64,000 nt of DNA from Actinopolyspora erythraea (GCF_002263515.1 NZ_CP022752.1:5146001-5210000); one strand, 5' to 3'. Positions 51,171-60,952 are shown, numbered from the stretch's first letter. The notes: generated by a model from the sequence alone, not told the origin. Made by a program: numbers and translations.

Positions 51171-52367
51171 CTAGGCGAGGCTGACGGCGTTGCGCCCACC
51201 CGCCTTGGCGCTCAGCAACGCGGCGTCGGCCGCCACCAACAGGTCCTCCAACTCGTAGCCCACCCGCTCGGTGGCGGCGACCCCGATGCTGACGGTCAGG
51301 TCGTCGAGCACGCGGTGGGCTCCTCGCATGTCCTGGGCGGGCACGGACAACGAGGCGGTGGAGCCGCGGATGCGGTAGGCGACCTCGGAGGCTGCCCGGA
51401 TGTCGGCCTCGGGAAGCAGCACCACGAACTCCTCACCACCGAACCGTCCGACCAGGTCGCCCTTGCGGACGCTGCCGCGCAGCATCAACGCCATCGAGGC
51501 CAGGGCCGCGTCTCCCGCGAGGTGTCCGAGCTCGTCGTTCACGCGCTTGAAGTGGTCGAGGTCGAGCAGCAGGACAGCCGCCCGTTGTCTCCGGGAACGG
51601 GCCCGGCTCAGCTCCGCGCGCGCCAGCTTGTCCCAGTGCACCGCGTTGACGAGCCCGGTCTTGCCGTCCCGCTGCGCCGAGCGGCGCCATTGCGGCAGCT
51701 GACCGGCCATGTCCAGCAGCGCCATCGGTGGCGCGGCCAGCAGGGCGCTGGCCGGGTGGAACTCCATCGCCACGGCCAGCAGCATGCCGAGGGTGACGGC
51801 GACGACGCCCAGCAGCACGTCGATCGGGTCTCCCAGGACGTCGGACCTGGAGGCCCTGGGCCTGCGGAGCCTGAGTCCGACCGCCACGATCACCGCGCGG
51901 AGCGACAGCAGGGTCGCCGAGGCGGACAGCAGCAGCACCGGAGTCCACTGGGGATCGTGCCATCCGAGCACGGCGCGGGCCGCGAAGGTGGCCGAGACGG
52001 TGGCGGCCGTGACGAACATCCAGCGGTGCGGCTGGTCCCGCGCGTCGAGGACCCCGTGCAGCGCCGGACCCAGCAACAGCAGCACGAGCAGGTTCGGCGG
52101 CAGTGTGAGCATCCCGCTCACGAGGTAGCAGATGTGGATCGTCCAGGGATCCCGGCGCACCTCCTCGCGCAGCTGGATGGACAACGAGGTCCCGACGATC
52201 ACGAGACCGGCGGTGAACGCGAGCACCCCGAAGCGGTGCAGCGTGTCGGCGGCCGGAGGAGCGGTGGTCAGGATGACCACGAACACCAGTGACACCGCCA
52301 CGGCCTGCACCGCGAGCACGTAGACCAGCGCCGCGGGCCTGAGCCTCCACAGTGGCCAGTCCCCCAT
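51171..52367 (-). CDS. Membrane-anchored diguanylate cyclase (GGEEF)
   Basis: 398 aa. The first 215 residues hold about seven hydrophobic helices, an integral-membrane sensor. The GGDEF domain follows (TGLVNAVHWDKLARAELSRARSRRQRAAVLLLDLDHFKRVNDELGHLAGDAAL, then VGRFGGEEFVVLLPEADI). GGEEF is an active variant. An RKGD (RxxD) I-site five residues upstream of the active site suggests product inhibition. It is the third c-di-GMP gene within 11 kb. It is convergent with the AI-2E gene and divergent from the two-component pair. Confidence 0.93.
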   Translation of the reverse strand: MGDWPLWRLRPAALVYVLAVQAVAVSLVFVVILTTAPPAADTLHRFGVLAFTAGLVIVGTSLSIQLREEVRRDPWTIHICYLVSGMLTLPPNLLVLLLLGPALHGVLDARDQPHRWMFVTAATVSATFAARAVLGWHDPQWTPVLLLSASATLLSLRAVIVAVGLRLRRPRASRSDVLGDPIDVLLGVVAVTLGMLLAVAMEFHPASALLAAPPMALLDMAGQLPQWRRSAQRDGKTGLVNAVHWDKLARAELSRARSRRQRAAVLLLDLDHFKRVNDELGHLAGDAALASMALMLRGSVRKGDLVGRFGGEEFVVLLPEADIRAASEVAYRIRGSTASLSVPAQDMRGAHRVLDDLTVSIGVAATERVGYELEDLLVAADAALLSAKAGGRNAVSLA

Positions 52368-52864
52368 GAATCTCTCACTCCTCCCGAGCGGGAGCGTCGC
52401 ACAGATCCGACCGTGCCTGAAGCCACGGCCTGTGATTTCCCGACTTCGTGACGTAGCTCTCGTCGTGAACCACCCACCCCTTCGGATGCCGTGACCCCCC
52501 GAGAGGTTCCAACGGACGTGCCGGGAGGTTCGGAGGTGGCCGTCACGGGACCGGCGATGGGATCACCGCGAGCACGTGGACCACCCCTCCGGACGAGAAT
52601 CGGGTCGCCGGGCCCGCCTCAAGACGAATAAGATTCGCGACTGGCTCGTCAGCTCGTCTGACCGTGCGGAGGTGAGATCGCGTCGCGGGACGCGAACCGT
52701 CACGAGAGCCCACGACTCAAGACACCGAAGACTGGAACGAAGTGCCCCGCGCTCTCGTCGATAGGTATGGCCCTGGCCAGTTCGCCGGAAAGGAACGCCG
52801 AAGAGTGGGCAGCACGGGTAACGACAGCACGGACGGACTCCGAAACCGAACCAGGTGGTCGAGG
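52368..52864. other. Divergent intergenic region
   Basis: About 500 bp without a supported gene. CGAAT-aag-ATTCG at 52624-52636 is a small palindrome. GAGAGGTTCC at 52501 matches one end of the intergenic repeat, but no partner end or core is present. Confidence 0.4.
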
Positions 52865-54106
52865 ATGTGGCGAACACTCACCACGGTCAGCGGTTCCGAA
52901 CACGCCACCCCGCGCGGCAACACCCCCGGCGAACGGGATGAACCCGTCCCGGACGGCCGCATCCCGCTGTGGCGCGCGCACAACGGGCTGCGCGTGATGG
53001 CCCTGGTCTACGCCTTCACGTGGTTCTGCATCCTGCTGCCCGACTACCGCAGCCCGGTGGCGGCATCGGCGATCATGGCGGTGATGGTGTGCTGGACCGC
53101 CTTCACCATCTGGCGGTACAGCAAGCCGTCCGGACGGACGAAGACACTGGTGCTGCTGGACCAGGCCGTCACGATGACGCTGTTCGGGCTCTGCTACTTC
53201 GTGCTGACCGAGCACCAGATGGACCAGGGACTGCCTACGGTGGTCACCATCTGGCACGCCTCCATGGTCACCGCCGCGGCAGTGCGGTGCGGCATACCCG
53301 GGGGAGTCGCCAGCGGCGCCGCGGCGGCGGCCGCCAACTTCGCCATGCGCGGCTACATCGACGCCAACATGTGGATGGACACGGTGCTGCACCTGGCGAT
53401 CGGCCTGCTGCTGGGGCTGGCCTCCGAGACCGCCAAACGTTCCACGCAACGCCTCGCGAGGGCACTGCGCACCGAGGCGGCCACGGCCGAACGCGAGCGG
53501 CTGGCGCGGGACATCCACGACAGCGTGCTGCAGGTGCTGTCGCGGGTGCGCCGGAGAGGCGGCGAACTCGGCGGGGAGGCCGCCGAACTCGCCACCCTCG
53601 CGGGGGAGCAGGAAACGGCGCTGCGCAACCTGATCTCCACCGGCCCGGCCGAACGGGGCGGGACGAGCACCGACCTGGCCGCGCGGCTGCGGGTCCTCGC
53701 GGGAACACGGGTGAACGTCTCGGTACCGGCCACCGAGGTCACACTGCCCGCCGAGACGGTTTCCGCGCTGTTCTCGGTCACCAGCGAAGCCCTCCAGAAC
53801 GTAGAGGACCACGCCGGGCCGGAAGCCCACACCTGGGTGCTGTTGGAGGACCTGGGATCCGAGGTAGTGCTCAGCATCCGGGACAACGGGCCGGGAATCC
53901 CGGAAGGAAGGCTGGAGGAAGCGGCCACGGCGGGAAGGATGGGAGTGGCGCAGTCGATCCGTGGCCGAGTGGAGAGTCTCGGTGGGAGCATCACGCTGGA
54001 CACTTCGGTGGGCGAGGGCACCGAGTGGGAAATCCGCCTCACCCGCGCCGACAGTCGGGAGAACGAGCACGCCCACGGTGGTGAACGGGCGCGGGGGAAA
54101 CACTGA
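52865..54106 (+). CDS. Membrane sensor histidine kinase (MacS-like)
   Basis: 413 aa from ATG 52865 (GGTGG 6 nt upstream). Five to six hydrophobic helices occupy residues of about 45-190 (VMALVYAFTWFCILLPDY onward). The HisKA_3 phosphoacceptor is RLARDIHDSVLQVLSRV. The ATPase domain carries EALQNVEDHA, IRDNGPGIP and GRMGVAQSIRGRVESLGGSITL. It pairs with the NarL-type regulator 221 nt downstream. The signal is unknown. Confidence 0.92.
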   Translation: MWRTLTTVSGSEHATPRGNTPGERDEPVPDGRIPLWRAHNGLRVMALVYAFTWFCILLPDYRSPVAASAIMAVMVCWTAFTIWRYSKPSGRTKTLVLLDQAVTMTLFGLCYFVLTEHQMDQGLPTVVTIWHASMVTAAAVRCGIPGGVASGAAAAAANFAMRGYIDANMWMDTVLHLAIGLLLGLASETAKRSTQRLARALRTEAATAERERLARDIHDSVLQVLSRVRRRGGELGGEAAELATLAGEQETALRNLISTGPAERGGTSTDLAARLRVLAGTRVNVSVPATEVTLPAETVSALFSVTSEALQNVEDHAGPEAHTWVLLEDLGSEVVLSIRDNGPGIPEGRLEEAATAGRMGVAQSIRGRVESLGGSITLDTSVGEGTEWEIRLTRADSRENEHAHGGERARGKH

Positions 54107-54327
54107 CAGCGCTCCCGCCCGCCGCGGCGTGCTCGCCCCGTGAGTCCCCGCTCCGGGAAGCCCACGTCGAGCGGGCGTTCCCGGTACGACCCCGGACTCC
54201 TCGTGGGAGCGTGGCACGGGAGGGCCCGAGACGGTGCGAGCCGCGAGGGTGGTTGCGCTGCCCGGCGCGCCGGAACCCCGCTCCGGCTCGTCGAGACGGC
54301 GGGAAGGCATCAGTGAGGAGCGAGAGC

Positions 54328-55005
54328 ATGACTGGCTCGGAGATTTCGGTGATGGTGGTCGACGACCACCCGATCTGGCGAGACGGGGTGGCGCGTGATC
54401 TGAGCGAACGGGGGTTCCGGATAAGCGCGACCACCGGCGACGCCGTCTCGGCGCTGCGCATCTCGCGAACCGTGCACCCCGACGTGGTGCTGATGGACCT
54501 CAACCTGGGCGACACCTCGGGCGTGGAGGCCACCCGCCAGATCACCCAGGAGATTCCCGGAACCAGGGTGCTGGTGCTCTCCGCGAGCGGGGAGCACGCG
54601 GACGTACTGGAGGCGGTCAAGGCCGGGGCCTCCGGGTACCTGGTGAAGTCGGCCTCCGTGGACGAACTGGTGGACGCGGTGCGGCGGACCGCCGTGGGGG
54701 ACGCGGTGTTCACCGCCGGGCTGGCGGGTCTGGTGCTCGGGGAGTACCGGCGCATGGCGGTGACCCCCGGTGACGCGGATCCCGAGCCGCCGCGGCTGAC
54801 CGACCGGGAGACGGACGTGCTGCGACAGGTCGCCAAGGGCCTGACCGCGCGCCAGATCGCGAACAAGCTGGTGATCTCGCACCGCACGGTCGAGAACCAC
54901 GTGCAGTCCACGCTGCGCAAACTGCAGTTGCACAATCGGGTGGAGCTGGCCCGCTACGCGATCGAGCACGGCCTGGACCAGGAGAGCGAGAGCTCACCGG
55001 AGTGA
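54328..55005 (+). CDS. NarL/FixJ family response regulator
   Basis: 225 aa from ATG 54328 (GAGGAG 7 nt upstream). The receiver is complete: VVDDHP acid pocket, phosphoacceptor in VVLMDLNLGDTSG, Ser in LSAS and Lys in GYLVKSAS. The LuxR-type HTH is LTDRETDVLRQVAKGLTARQIANKLVISHRTVENHVQSTLRKLQLHNR. It is the partner of the upstream kinase. The intergenic segment between the two (about 54190-54260) weakly resembles the distal part of the intergenic repeat. Confidence 0.94.
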   Translation: MTGSEISVMVVDDHPIWRDGVARDLSERGFRISATTGDAVSALRISRTVHPDVVLMDLNLGDTSGVEATRQITQEIPGTRVLVLSASGEHADVLEAVKAGASGYLVKSASVDELVDAVRRTAVGDAVFTAGLAGLVLGEYRRMAVTPGDADPEPPRLTDRETDVLRQVAKGLTARQIANKLVISHRTVENHVQSTLRKLQLHNRVELARYAIEHGLDQESESSPE

Positions 55006-55568
55006 CGCCCGCCGCGTTTCCGGCCCCCGGGGACGGAGGCGGCCGGTTCCGGTCACCGGTCGGGGCATCCACCCCGTGGGGGGGCTACCGCGGGTTCGAA
55101 CTCCGCCGAGACGCACGGCGAATCGGCCGGTCGATCCGCGACGGGCCGCCGAACCGAACACCGTCGCCTGACGACCGCCGCCCGGTTCACGGGGGCGCGT
55201 GCGGCGCACCGTGCTCGTCCTGCCGTTCAGCTCCCGTCGGGAGGCGGATGTCCCGGTTCCGGTGAGCTCGTTGCCGTCCTGGTCGTAGCCGAGCCCGGTG
55301 GTTCGTCCGCCGGGACGCTCGGACAGCCGTCGGCGAACCCGCTCGCTCCAGGAACGGCCCGGTTCGCCCGGGGGGCCTTCCCGTGCCGCGATGCACTGCC
55401 CACTGTGGTCACCGATCGGGCGGTGCGGGGCGGATTCCACTGGTCGGCCGCTGGTAACGACCGGCCGGGCCCGGCCCCGGTGACCGCCTCCCGGCAACGA
55501 TCACCGCCCGGTGGCCGCTCCGGCGGTCGATCCGGCGCCGGGCGAGTCGTACCGGCGTCCCGCGAGCC
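55006..55568. other. Intergenic stretch without a supported gene
   Basis: A minus-strand frame around 55420-55150 has high third-position GC (including ERVRRRLSERPGGRTTG, then LGYDQDGNELTG), but no start with a ribosome binding site and no recognised family. It could be a small gene or a remnant. Nothing else is seen. Confidence 0.35.
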
Positions 55569-57206
55569 CTACTCGAACGCCGCACGCGCCGCGGCCTTGG
55601 CCGTGGCGACGTCCGACGCGGCCAGCGCGTCCCTGGCCGCCCGCTCGCAGGTCCGCAGTGACGCCCCCGCCAACGCGGACCCAACGGCGGGAACGGCCGT
55701 GGCGACCATGGAGAGGCTGCGCACGCCGAGTCCCACGAGCACCCGGCCCAACAGCGGATCGGCAGCGGCCTCACCGCACACCCCGACCGGCTTGCCCGTC
55801 TCGGCACCGGCCCGGCCGATCATCGCGATCAACCGCAGCAGAGCGGGCTGCCAGGGATCGTTCAGCTCCGCCAGCGCACCGAGCTGCCGATCGGCGGCGA
55901 AGACGTACTGCGCCAGGTCGTTGGTACCGACGCTGACGAAATCGACCACCTCGAACAGCTCGGCGGCGATCAACGCTGCCGCGGGAACCTCGACCATCAC
56001 CCCCGCCCGCGCGATCCCCGCCGTCCTGGCCCGCTCGGTGAACCAGGCCGCTTCCTCCGGGGTCGCCACCATCGGGGCCATCACCGAGACCTCGGCTCCC
56101 GAGTCGTCGGCTGCCGCGGCGATGGCCTCCAACTGCCGGTCGAGCACGTCCGGCCGGTCGAACGCCACCCGCAGACCGCGCACCCCCAGGGCCGGGTTCG
56201 GCTCGGCACCGGTGTCCAGGAAGCCCAGCGGCTTGTCGGCCCCCGCGTCCAGCGTCCGCACCACCACCGGTTTGCCCGCGAAGGGTTCGAGCACCTCCGC
56301 GTAGGCGGCGCGCTGCGTGGCGACGTCCGGTTCGTCCTGCGCGGCGAGGTAGCAGAACTCGGTGCGGAACAGCCCGACTCCCTCCGCACCGGCGGAGACG
56401 GCGGCGGTGGTGTCCGCGGCCGCGCCCACGTTGGCCAGGATCTTGACCCGCTCCCCGTCCGAGGTTCCGCCGTCGCCGGTCCAGCCCGCCGTGTCGATCC
56501 GTTCGGGGGAACGGACCTGGACCGGCTCCTCCGACAGCGAGACGGTGCCACCGTCCCCGTCCACCTCCGCCGCGACCGCCGACGCCTCCGCGAGCAGCCC
56601 GCGCACCGCGACCACGGCGGGGATCCCGAGCGAGCGGGCGAGGATGGCGGTGTGGCTGGTGGGACCGCCCTCCTCCGTCACCAGGGCCAGCACCAGCTCC
56701 GGATCGAGATCGGCGGTGTCCGCCGGGGCCAGGTCACGGGCCAGCAGCACGCTGGGTTCCAGCAGGGTGGGGACACCGGGGGGTCGCACCCCCAGCAGCT
56801 CGGCGATGATCCTGTCCCGCACGTCGTGCACGTCGCGCACCCGTTCGGCCAGGTACCCACCGGTGGCTCGCAGCGATTCGGCGAACTCGTTGGCTGCCTC
56901 CAGCACGGCGCGGGGAGCAGGCAGTCCGCGCTGGTCGACCAGCTGTTCGGCACGGGAACTCAACGAGGGGTCCATCGCCATGGCGGCGGTGGTCTCCAGT
57001 ACCGCCTTGGCGTCGCCCTCGACCCCGGCGGCGCGTGCGAACAGGCCGTTGGCCACGGCCTCGGCGGCGGGTGAGATGCGCGCGGCCTCGGCTGACGGGT
57101 CCGTCACCGCGGGAGAAGCGGGGGGTTCCGGCAACGGCTCGGCGACCCTGACGACCGGGCCCGCGGCCTGACCGTTGCTGACGCCGACACCACTCAATCT
57201 CAACAT
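55569..57206 (-). CDS. ptsI: Phosphoenolpyruvate-protein phosphotransferase (PTS enzyme I)
   Basis: 545 aa from ATG 57206, typical length. Active-site His in GGPTSHTAILARSLGIPAVV (N-terminal domain). The PEP-binding domain has EGVGLFRTEFCYLA, VRTLDAGADKPLGFL, NPALGVRGLR, SVGTNDLAQYVFAADR and the reactive Cys in VCGEAAADPL. It transfers phosphate from PEP to HPr. No ptsH lies next to it. A perfect DasR operator overlaps its start codon, so it should be repressed by DasR until glucosamine-6-phosphate accumulates. It is monocistronic. Confidence 0.95.
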   Translation of the reverse strand: MLRLSGVGVSNGQAAGPVVRVAEPLPEPPASPAVTDPSAEAARISPAAEAVANGLFARAAGVEGDAKAVLETTAAMAMDPSLSSRAEQLVDQRGLPAPRAVLEAANEFAESLRATGGYLAERVRDVHDVRDRIIAELLGVRPPGVPTLLEPSVLLARDLAPADTADLDPELVLALVTEEGGPTSHTAILARSLGIPAVVAVRGLLAEASAVAAEVDGDGGTVSLSEEPVQVRSPERIDTAGWTGDGGTSDGERVKILANVGAAADTTAAVSAGAEGVGLFRTEFCYLAAQDEPDVATQRAAYAEVLEPFAGKPVVVRTLDAGADKPLGFLDTGAEPNPALGVRGLRVAFDRPDVLDRQLEAIAAAADDSGAEVSVMAPMVATPEEAAWFTERARTAGIARAGVMVEVPAAALIAAELFEVVDFVSVGTNDLAQYVFAADRQLGALAELNDPWQPALLRLIAMIGRAGAETGKPVGVCGEAAADPLLGRVLVGLGVRSLSMVATAVPAVGSALAGASLRTCERAARDALAASDVATAKAAARAAFE

Positions 57207-57217
57207 GGTCTAGACCA
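57206..57217. promoter_or_regulatory. DasR operator (dre), perfect consensus, on the ptsI start codon
   Basis: TGGTCTAGACCA matches the dre consensus at all 12 positions; the palindrome extends to 14 bp (ATGGTCTAGACCAT, 57205-57218). The first T is the first position of the ptsI ATG when read on the minus strand. Binding there would block transcription start or early elongation. DasR itself is not in the window. Confidence 0.85.
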
Positions 57218-58171
57218 TACCTCTCGAACGGAAGTTCCCGCGACGCCGAACCTCGCGCCGCCCACAGGCACACGGCACCACGAAACCGCCCCGGACGAAA
57301 CCGGACCTCCCGACGCCGGAACGAACAGTACCGGGCACGGAAGGGAACTTACTTCACTCGAACGGAGCAACCGATCACCAACAATAGGTAACTCCTGAGT
57401 ATCCGCACGGATCCCCATCCCTCGTACTGAGTAGCAGGCTGGAGACATGACACAACGAAACGTGACGCACTCGCGAACCACTGAGATCACCCCGGCGCAC
57501 GTGGTGGGCACGACCGACCGCACTTGCCGGGCAGCACTGGGCGAACCGGTGGACACCAGCGCCGTCCCGCCGGAGACGGTCCCGAAGGCGGCCACCACGA
57601 GCGCCCTCGGGAGTGCCGCGAGGAGCGCGACGAGCACTCGGCGGACGCTCGCGGTTCGGATCCCCGGTCCCGGCGGGCGGTTACCCAGACACCACCTCGA
57701 CGCCCACGCAAGGCGCCCGAGAACGGAGCGCCGTCCCTTGGGAACCGGTTGAGCACTTTCGCACGATTCGCGGATTTCGAACCGGATCCCGCCACTTGAT
57801 ACACCCCCAATCGGGGGTTATTGGGCACGAAGTCGCATCACTTTCGACGTCGTTGGCGTCACACTGGAATGGTTGCAGCTCGTCGATATCGCGCCATCGG
57901 CGATCGCAACAGCCGGGGTCGGTCGTGAAGCCCCCCGTACGGCCGACCCCGGCCTTCAGCTCCGGTCGTCGAGTCCGCTCGCCGGTAGGCGGGGGCCGCC
58001 GCGAACGAGCCGGACCTCCGGCGAAGCGGCACGGCACCCCGCTCCGGCCCGGCAAAGTTGTCCACACCGGACGGAAAGACCGGCTCGAAACGGATCACCG
58101 CCGCCGTGCGCGGCCGGAAACCACGCCGTACCGGAGTACCTCGCCGGATCCCCGCGAACACGGTGGAAGGC
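57218..58171. other. Gene-poor stretch with two hairpins
   Basis: About 950 bp. A frame at 57447-57752 (+) starts MTQRNVTHSRTTEITP but its spacing from GGAG is only 2 nt; a minus-strand frame ending near 57200 contains a signal-like hydrophobic stretch (RRVLVALLAALPRALVVAAF). Neither is convincing. ACCCCC-aatc-GGGGGT at 57803-57818 is a small hairpin. Confidence 0.4.
57912..57953 (-). terminator. 11-bp GC-rich hairpin downstream of the glutaredoxin gene
   Basis: GCCGGGGTCGG and CCGACCCCGGC pair perfectly with a 20-nt loop. It lies 219 nt beyond the glutaredoxin stop on the minus strand, so it could end a long 3' leader or a separate short transcript. Confidence 0.45.
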
Positions 58172-58564
58172 TCAGGAACCGGAGCCACGCAACCCCATCG
58201 CGCGCAGCGCACCGTCCACGATCCCCGGTTCGCTGTCCGGCAGCGCGCCGGGCGCGTGTTCGGCGGCCGCCGCGCGCACGGCCTCCACCGAGGGGTTGAC
58301 CGCCGACCAGGAACCGATCACCACGGTGGGCACCGTCTCGTTGCCGTCGGCCAGTTCCCGGACCGTGGCGGCGGCCCGCGCGTCCTGCCAGATGTCGCTC
58401 TCCTCGAAACGCACCCCGTGCCTGCGCAGTCCGGCACGCAACGAGACGCAGAACGGACATCCCGGACGGGTGTAGACGAGCACGCTCCCCTCGCCTCCCG
58501 GCACTCGGTCCGATCCGGCCGTTCCCCCCGCGCGGGGGTCCTCACCGTCCTGTCGCGACGTCAT
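58172..58564 (-). CDS. Glutaredoxin-like (mycoredoxin-type) protein
   Basis: 130 aa from ATG 58564, which has GGAGG 5 nt upstream. A polar N-terminus of about 27 residues precedes the thioredoxin fold: VLVYTRPGCPFCVSLRAGLRRHGVRFEESDIW, with the redox pair CPFC, then ETVPTVVIG (cis-Pro). The C-terminal half (VNPSVEAVRAAAAEHAPG) is the normal final helix. Mycoredoxins reduce mycothiol-mixed disulfides in actinobacteria; the exact substrate is unknown. It lies 182 nt from the MMPL gene in the same direction. Confidence 0.88.
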   Translation of the reverse strand: MTSRQDGEDPRAGGTAGSDRVPGGEGSVLVYTRPGCPFCVSLRAGLRRHGVRFEESDIWQDARAAATVRELADGNETVPTVVIGSWSAVNPSVEAVRAAAAEHAPGALPDSEPGIVDGALRAMGLRGSGS

Positions 58565-58745
58565 CGCCACCTCCAGCGCACTCGCCGTCGTCCCCGGCGC
58601 GGTCCCCGGCGGCTGCCCACGCGGTCACCCGCCACGGCCGGACGACGCGACGTCCGTTCCCGGCCCCGCCGGGCTCGTCGAGATCGCCGGTGCGCTCCTC
58701 GTCGGGGGTCGCCACGGCGGATCCGGCCCAGGGTACTCACACCGA

Positions 58746-60893
58746 TCAGCGCACCGATTCCAGCTCCCCCTCGTCGGTCCCGGCCCCGGAAACCCCGACC
58801 CGTCGCCGCAACCGACGCAGTTTCCCGGGGGCCCACCATGACGCATCACCCAGCAGGCGCAACAGGGCGGGCACGAGGACCATCCGCACCACCGTGGCGT
58901 CCAGCAGCAGCGCCACGATCATCCCCACCCCGATGAACCGCATCATGGTGACGCTGGAGAAGGCGAAGGCCCCGGTCACCACGATCAGCAGCAACGCCGC
59001 GGCCGTGATCATCCGGCCGGTGCGGGCGAGCCCGGTGCGCACCGCTTCCGGCGTATCGGCACCGTGGGCACGCGCCTCGACCATCCGCGAGAGCAGGAAC
59101 ACCTCGTAGTCGGTGGACAGCCCGAACACCACCGAGGCCATCAGCACGACGGTGCCGACCGACATCGGGGCGGGAGTGACGTTGATCAGCCCGGCGCCGT
59201 GCCCGTCGACGAAGATCCAGGTGAGCACACCGAAGGTGGCCGAGAGACTGAGCACGCTCAGCACCACGGCCTTGATCGGCAGCAGCACCGAACCGAAGGC
59301 GAAGAACATCAGCACCAGCGTCGCCCCGACGAGCAACACGGCCACCCACGGCAGGGTCTCCGCGGTGTCGCGCAGGCTGTCCAGGTTCAGCGCCGTGGTC
59401 CCCCCGACCAGCACCCTGGTGTTCGGCGGCGCGTCCAGCGACCTGATCCCGTCGACGGCGTCGTTGGCCCGCGAGCTGAAGGTCCCCGTCTCCAGCTCCG
59501 CCCTGAGCACCACGGTCCCGTCCCGGCTCCCGACCACGTGCGCCCGGCCGATCCCGGGGACCTCACTGACGGCCGAGGCGAAGGAGGCCACCCGCCGCCG
59601 CTCGGGAGGGGCGTTCCCGCCGTCCAGCACGATCCGGACGTTGTCACCGCTCATCGTGGGGAACTCCTCGCGGAGCCGCTCGATGCCCTGCCTCGCCGGA
59701 TCGTCCTTCGGCAGGACCCGCTCGTCGGGGGTGCCGAACTGGGTTCCCAGGAACGGCGCGCCCAGCAGCGACAGCACGACCAGGATAGGCACTGCTGTCC
59801 ACAGTGGGTTCCGCATCACCGCCGAGGCGAACGCGTACCACCCCCGTCCGGGCTCCGGGTCCGCCCGGCGCTTCCGGCGCCACGGCACGGCGAGCCTGTC
59901 CACCCGTTCGCCGAGCATGCCGAGAACGGCGGGCAGCACCGAGAGCGAGACCACCGCGGCCAGCGCCACGGAGGCCATACCGCCGTAGGCCAGGGAGCGC
60001 AGGAAGCTCTGCGGGAACAGCAACAGGCCGCCCAGCGCGATCACCAGCAGCGTGGCGGAGAACGCCACGGTGCGCCCCGCCGTCGCCACAGCACGCCGCA
60101 CGGCGACTCCGGTCGTACCGCCCGAGGCCAGCTCCTCCCGGAACCGGCCGACGACGAACAGACCGTAGTCGATGGCCAGTCCGAGCCCGAGCAGGCTCGC
60201 CACGTTGACCGCGAACGTGTTGACCTGGGTGAACAGCGCGATCAGGTGCAGCAGGCCCAGCGATCCGAACACCGCCGCGCCGCCGACCAGAACCGGCAGC
60301 GACGCGGCGACCACTCCTCCGAAGACGACCACCAGCAGCACCAGCACCACGGGCAGCGAGACGGCCTCGGCCATCACCAGGTCGCGCTCGGAGTGCTCGC
60401 TCATCGACGCCCGCATCGGGACGGTACCGGCGACGTCGATCTCGGCTCCGGCGACGTCGAGGTCGTCGGCTATGCGCTCGTAGGACCCGGTCTTGCCGTC
60501 CTTGCCGTCCACGAGGCGGACAGTGGCGAGACCGGTGGTGCGTTCCTCGTTGGCCAGTGCCGGTGTCGGGGTGCTCCAGTAGGAGGTGACCTCCCGCACG
60601 GCCGAACCGGGCAGCTCGGCGAGCGTGCCGCGGATGCGTTCGCCGAGCTCGGGGTCGTCGATGGTGCCCTCGTCCACCGTGTAGAGGACCACCACGTCGC
60701 CACCGGAGCCCAGCGCCCGCTCGGCCTTCTCCCCGGCCTCGGCCGCCTCGCTGTGCGGGGACTCGTAACCGCCCTGGGAGAGCCGGTCGAACACCCCGAG
60801 GCCCCAGACTCCGCCCGCCACGACCACGAGCAGCGCTGTCACCAGCACCGGCAGTCTGCGACGGTATGCGAAAGCTCCCCAGGAAGCGAACAA
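58746..60893 (-). CDS. MMPL family RND-type transporter
   Basis: 715 aa. Twelve membrane helices in two repeats, each with a large outer loop. Typical segments: LGLGLAIDYGLFVVGRFREEL and FGLSTDYEVFLLSRMVEARAHG, the paired Asp-Tyr motifs of the proton relay, and RTGRMITAAALLLIVVTGAF. The family exports lipids, siderophores or drugs using the proton gradient. A TetR regulator lies divergently upstream, with a possible operator between. The substrate is unknown; the short length (no C-terminal domain) is like non-mycolate MMPL exporters. Confidence 0.93.
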   Translation of the reverse strand: MFASWGAFAYRRRLPVLVTALLVVVAGGVWGLGVFDRLSQGGYESPHSEAAEAGEKAERALGSGGDVVVLYTVDEGTIDDPELGERIRGTLAELPGSAVREVTSYWSTPTPALANEERTTGLATVRLVDGKDGKTGSYERIADDLDVAGAEIDVAGTVPMRASMSEHSERDLVMAEAVSLPVVLVLLVVVFGGVVAASLPVLVGGAAVFGSLGLLHLIALFTQVNTFAVNVASLLGLGLAIDYGLFVVGRFREELASGGTTGVAVRRAVATAGRTVAFSATLLVIALGGLLLFPQSFLRSLAYGGMASVALAAVVSLSVLPAVLGMLGERVDRLAVPWRRKRRADPEPGRGWYAFASAVMRNPLWTAVPILVVLSLLGAPFLGTQFGTPDERVLPKDDPARQGIERLREEFPTMSGDNVRIVLDGGNAPPERRRVASFASAVSEVPGIGRAHVVGSRDGTVVLRAELETGTFSSRANDAVDGIRSLDAPPNTRVLVGGTTALNLDSLRDTAETLPWVAVLLVGATLVLMFFAFGSVLLPIKAVVLSVLSLSATFGVLTWIFVDGHGAGLINVTPAPMSVGTVVLMASVVFGLSTDYEVFLLSRMVEARAHGADTPEAVRTGLARTGRMITAAALLLIVVTGAFAFSSVTMMRFIGVGMIVALLLDATVVRMVLVPALLRLLGDASWWAPGKLRRLRRRVGVSGAGTDEGELESVR

Positions 60894-60952
60894 CGCGGAC
60901 CTCCGGCCGTGCGGTCCGGGCCGTACAGTGGCGACGACCCGGCGACTCCTGA

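Noticed and set aside
54994..55497. Minus-strand frame with high third-position GC after the NarL-type regulator
   Set aside because: No start with a ribosome binding site and no family; kept only as a remark for the intergenic stretch.
57447..57752. 101-codon plus-strand frame
   Set aside because: GGAG is only 2 nt from the ATG, and the sequence loses any coding character after the first 40 codons.
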